A stretch of 64,000 bases of DNA from Hydnum rufescens UP504 (lineage: Eukaryota; Basidiomycota; Agaricomycetes; Cantharellales; Hydnaceae), in the NCBI GenBank assembly GCA_014904985.1, contig MU128913.1, forward strand, positions 161,372 through 225,371. Reading direction: 5' to 3'. Below are positions 60,639 to 64,000 of the stretch, one piece after another (position 1 is the stretch's first letter; every line of letters starts with the position of its first letter). The position numbers and the translations under genes were made by a program. The notes beneath the pieces were generated by a model that had not been told where the DNA came from, made no database searches, and saw only the letters and a list, made by a program, of their open reading frames with translations.

Positions 60639-62213
60639 TCAGACCAATATCATCCCCAGATCTGCCCGGAAGCCTTCGAATTTTGGGCATGGCAAAGATT
60701 TAGTAAATATATCCGCAGTCATTTTGTTGGTAGGGCACCAATAGACTGCCATGATTCCATGTTGTATTGTTTCCTGAATAAAATGGAATTGGATGTCGAT
60801 ATGTTTGGATCGTGCATAGAATTGTGGGTTTCCCACAAGTGCGATCGCCAATTGATTATCGATATGTAATTCCAACGGTCCGGGTTGGCTAAATCTGAGA
60901 GCATTGAGGAAGTTCCTCAGCCATACTATCTGTTTCATAGCTAGAGTAGCGGCAATATATTCTGCCTCCATTGATGATAGGGCTACAATTGATTGTTTCT
61001 TGGATGTCCATGAGATCGCTCCACCACCGAGTAAGAACGTGTATCCGGAGATTGATTTCCGATCAATTTCATTTGAAGCCCAATCCGCATCTGAGAATCC
61101 GGATATGGCTATGGTGGCACTTCCTCCACATTGATCGTACATAATTCCCATATCCTTAGTCCCTTGGAGATACCTAAAAAGGTGTTTGACAGTGTGCCAA
61201 TGCTCATTGGATGGATTATGAGAGAATTGCAATAGGGATTGTATTGCATAAGCAATATTGGGATGTGTTCCGATAGCAGCATACATGAGCGAACCAATGG
61301 CTGCTCGGTATAATTCAGGTTGGTTGAATTTATTGGCATCAGTCATGACATGGAATTGAATGGACACTGGTAGGGGTGTAGCAGCTGTGCTGCTTTGCAT
61401 CATATTGAATCTTTCTAGGATTTTCCAGAGATATTGACCCTGGGAAATTGTAGTTGATTTCCTTTCTCGGTTCCTATTTATTTCGATTCCCAAGAGTAAA
61501 CGCAGTATCCCCTGGTCTGTTGTCTCAAATTCCTGCTTTATTTCATTTTTAGCAGTGTCCAGTTGTGCTTTGGATGTTGATAGAAAGATGACATTGTCAA
61601 CCCATATGGCAAGAATGTCAAATTCTTTGCTGTTGCGCCTTATGTAAACACAGTGATCATTCGGTAACCGGGTATATTTCAAGGTACCTGTGATATAGGA
61701 ATTGAATTTTGTATTCCATTCCCATCCGGACTGTTTGAGTCTGTAGAGTGTATGGAGTAGTCAGGCGACTCTGTTGGTCCTGTCCTCATATCCTTCTGGC
61801 TGACACATGTATATGGTCTCCTGAAGATCTCCATTTAGATATGCACCTCAGATGTCCATTTGTCCCATTTCAAGATCAAGGACAGTGGTGATGGCGATTA
61901 GATTACGTAATGAATCCATTCGCATTATGGGTGAGAATGTTTGGTTGAAATCTTGACTGGGAATCTGCATGAATCCCTGAGCGACTAATCAGGCTTTGAA
62001 TCGGGATAGATTCCCGTTGGCATCAAACTTCTTTTTGAATGTCCAGCAATTTCCGATAGCATGGCGATTTGGAGGTAAGGGTTTGAGTGTCCAGGTGCCC
62101 TTTTCCTGGAGCATCTGTAATTCACTTTCAATAGCCTTTTCCCATTGTGGCCAGTCTGGCAACTTTTTGGCATCCTTCAGGGTATTAGGCTTGTCCAACT
62201 CAGTCAGCCACAA
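60639..62213 (-). mobile_element. Ty1/copia retrotransposon relic (RT and RNase H)
   Basis: Reading the complement from 62,213: RT start DWPQWEKAIESELQMLQEKG and GNCWTFKKKFDANGNLSRFK, then three in-frame TGA codons (61,991-61,989, 61,850-61,848, 61,763-61,761). The last 347 codons are open: LAIWVDNVIFLSTSK, LLLGIEINRNRERK, LYRAAIGSLMYAAIGTHPNI, RNase H GFSDADWASNEIDRKSISGY, ISWTSKKQSIVALSSMEAEY, SKHIDIQFHFIQE, and the terminal DIFTKSLPCPKFEGFRADLG. The RT catalytic YVDD box reads WVDN, so the second Asp is lost. Gag, protease and integrase are absent; the element is cut at about 62,220, where a 10-bp inverted repeat begins. Dead copy. Confidence 0.9.
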
Positions 62214-62572
62214 ATGTAGGTCTAGTTAGATATTACAAGCCTTGCATTTATATAGTCTAACTAGAGGTTTTGATGCTGGGGCCCCTGGGGCTGGCTAACC
62301 TGATTTCCATGGTTCAGGCAGGGCCCTGGGGCCCCTGGCTCTGAACTTAGAAAATGACCAGGGAGAAGTCATATAGGAGGGGGGTATCAGGATAGGTGCT
62401 GGAAGGCCTGGGAAGGCCCCTGAATGGGTCAGCGGGCTACACGGCTTATCGGGCCAATCACAGTTATTATTTTCTCATTGTTTATGATGGGGGAATCCCA
62501 TGTTTCATTCTTATTGACTTGTTTATTATTTATTTATTTATTTATTTAAAAATTCACAGGAAACTACTTAGT
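62214..62572. other. unassigned repeat-like sequence beyond the truncated copia relic
   Basis: Begins with a 10-bp perfect inverted repeat (TCTAGTTAGA 62,221-62,230 and TCTAACTAGA 62,256-62,265). Then comes a GC-rich palindromic stretch with GGGGCCCC-type blocks (62,277-62,340) and a (TTTA)n run (62,521-62,549). No coding sequence. Confidence 0.4.
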
Positions 62573-63990
62573 AGCACCACACACCCGCCCTAGTGGGTGT
62601 GTGGTACCTTCCCTTGCCTCATTGGGGGTTCAGTCAGTTTTCAAAGGGGGGGATGTCACAGGCAGTATCTATTGTATGATAACCTAGATTAAATAAGTAA
62701 AAATAAGATTAATATGTTAGTAAAGGAAAAAAATTTGAAGGGAACACCAAAAGAGCAGCAGGTGCTGCTCTTTTGGCATCGTGGTACACCTCATAATCAA
62801 AAAAACTAACCTAATATTGCCACACACCCGCTTCGGCAGGTGTGTGGCACTGTATTTGTTTCGTGTTTCGTTGTTGCAGAAAATCGAGGGTTGGGGGTAT
62901 GGGGGCAGCGCAGTCCCATGTTTTGCTTTGGACCTGGTCTGTGCATTTGTCAAGTCGGATATCGGGCAGTGGAGATACCTAGAATAATAGTATGTTAGTA
63001 AAGAAAAAAAAAACAAAGGCAATGCCAAAAGAGCAGCTGGTGCTGCTCTTTTGGCATTGTCACACACCTGTAGGGAGGGAAACTCACCTAATATTGCCAC
63101 ACACCCACCGAAGCGGGTGTGTGGTGCCGTATTTGTTTCGTCCTCGTATATGTTGCAGGAAGTTGAGGATGGGGGGGTATGGGTGGCTGCATGGTCCTGT
63201 GTTTTGCCCTGGGCCTGATCTGTGCATTCGTCGGGTCGGGTGTCACGCGGTAAAATGTACCTAGAATAATGATATGTTAGTAAAGAAAAAAAACGAAGGC
63301 AACACCAAAAGAGCAGCCAGGGCTACTCTTTTGGCATTGTGGTACACTGCGTAATAAAAAAAAAACTCACCTACTAGTACCACACACCCACCGAAGCGGG
63401 TGTATGGTACACGATGTCCTCGTCGGGTGGGTCTTCGCGGAGGGAAAAGACCTAGAAGAATGAATAATAATACATTAGTACAAAAAAAGAAAACAGAGGT
63501 GCCAAAAGAGCAGCTTCTGCTGCTCTTTTGGCACCGGTGGGATTAGATGTACCTAATATTACCACACACCTGCTTCGGTGGGTGTGTGGTTTGGAAAGTT
63601 TGGTTTGGTGGGAGGCCGTTTGGCCCGTGCTCGTTTGGCGGATTGTTGGGTTTTGGCGGGCGGGTGGTGTTCGTATGGCAAGTTTTCGTTGGGTGGGTGT
63701 TCATTGGGCAGGCGTTCGTGGGGCGGGCATTCGTGGGGCGGGCGTTCATGGGGCAGGCATTCGTTTCCCGGGCGTTCATTTCCCGGGCGTTCGTTGGGTG
63801 GGCGTTCGTTGGGTGGGCGTTCGTTGGGTGGGCGTTCGTTGGGTGGGCGTTCGTTGGGCGGGTTTGGGGTCATGGGGTTTGGCTCTGCGGGTTCATACAG
63901 GTTTGAGTTCAAGATCTAGAAAATAAATAATATTAGTTAAATCATTAAAACTTTGCAAGAAGAGCAGCTTACGCTGCTCTTCTTGCACCA
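62573..63990. repeat. tandem array of two alternating hairpins (X and Y)
   Basis: Hairpin X: arms of CCAAAAGAGCAGC and complement with a 2-4 base loop, at 62,748-62,777, 63,021-63,058, 63,305-63,334, 63,498-63,535, and a variant at 63,954-63,987. Perfect stems are 14-17 bp, except the third with one mismatch. Hairpin Y: arms CCACACACC and GGTGTGTGG, at 62,576-62,605, 62,819-62,848, 63,096-63,125, 63,377-63,410 and 63,561-63,590, its top being C-TTCG-G or the inverse CCGAAG. Order is X, about 40 bases ending CTAATATTRCC, Y, about 110-180 bases, then a TATGTTAGTAAAG-A(n)-type lead into the next X. Units are about 190-285 bp; the spacers of the first two full units are recognisably homologous. 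No protein-coding content. Confidence 0.85.
63650..63862 (+). repeat. 15-bp G-rich minisatellite
   Basis: About 12 tandem copies of GTTCGTTGGGTGGGC and close variants (GTTCGTGGGGCGGGC, ATTCGTTTCCCGGGC); the last four full copies are identical. It sits between hairpin Y at 63,561 and hairpin X at 63,954, enlarging that unit. Because 15 is a multiple of three, all frames stay open and give false ORFs (NERPP or GVRWV repeats). The paired GGG runs could fold as G-quadruplexes. Confidence 0.85.
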
Positions 63991-64000
63991 CAAAATAAAA

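Noticed and set aside
63528..63926. Overlapping open frames on both strands at the right end (GVRWV and NERPP repeats)
   Set aside because: Products of the 15-bp minisatellite, open in every frame; no start context or non-repeat coding sequence.
62573..63990. CRISPR-like array
   Set aside because: Spacing is 190-285 bp or more, spacers are homologous to each other, and the genome is eukaryotic; these are hairpin repeats, not CRISPR.

Overview
The window is nuclear DNA from a filamentous basidiomycete. Genes are split by many 45-70 nt GT-AG introns, and the gene content fits this: a Zn2Cys6 transcription factor, fungal Qcr10, an Atl1-type alkyltransferase-like protein, a SUMO gene, a secreted sedolisin, an UMTA-type methyltransferase, NACHT-WD40 NLR genes and a decayed Ty1/copia element. 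The UMTA-like gene and the C2-NACHT-WD40 architecture suggest an Agaricomycete, perhaps Rhizoctonia/Ceratobasidium-like; that placement is inference. I found no rRNA, tRNA or CRISPR.

Left part (about 0.9-42.7 kb) is ordinary gene-dense chromosome. Minus strand: QCR10 (respiratory complex III), an UMTA-like SAM methyltransferase containing micro-exons, and a Zn2Cys6 regulator. Then an unrecognised minus-strand gene starts 41 bp from the divergent Atl1 homologue. These are followed by a Prm10/ThrE-like transporter (+), a SPATA20/YyaL-like protein (-), a large Ser/Pro-rich protein with a BAR-like N-terminus (+), SUMO (+, four exons reconstructed), a DENN-domain protein with a coiled-coil tail (-), a secreted sedolisin peptidase (+), an unrecognised small gene (-) and a DExH RNA helicase with dsRNA-binding-like segments and a mitochondrial-type leader (+).

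Right part (42.8-60.1 kb) is a segmental duplication cluster. Three copies of an NLR gene lie on the minus strand. Copy C is only a promoter and C2-domain stub, abutting the helicase 3' end. Copy A is full length but broken by a stop and many indels. Copy B has an intact helical-NACHT-WD40 body. A 1.1-kb decayed copy of the helicase core lies between A and B. The WD40 blades are near-identical 126-129 nt repeats, typical of fungal incompatibility-type NLRs whose repeats shuffle. Copies A and B share an in-frame TAG in the C2 domain, where copy C keeps a glutamine codon.

The last 4 kb is repeat-rich. It holds a copia RT-RNase H relic with three TGA stops and a mutated catalytic motif. Beyond it is a tandem array of two alternating perfect hairpins, with compensatory stem changes and loops in both orientations, plus a 15-bp G-rich minisatellite. 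The hairpin array is the most unusual structure in the window. Exon structures were deduced by eye from splice motifs and protein continuity; several starts and junctions stay open and are flagged.
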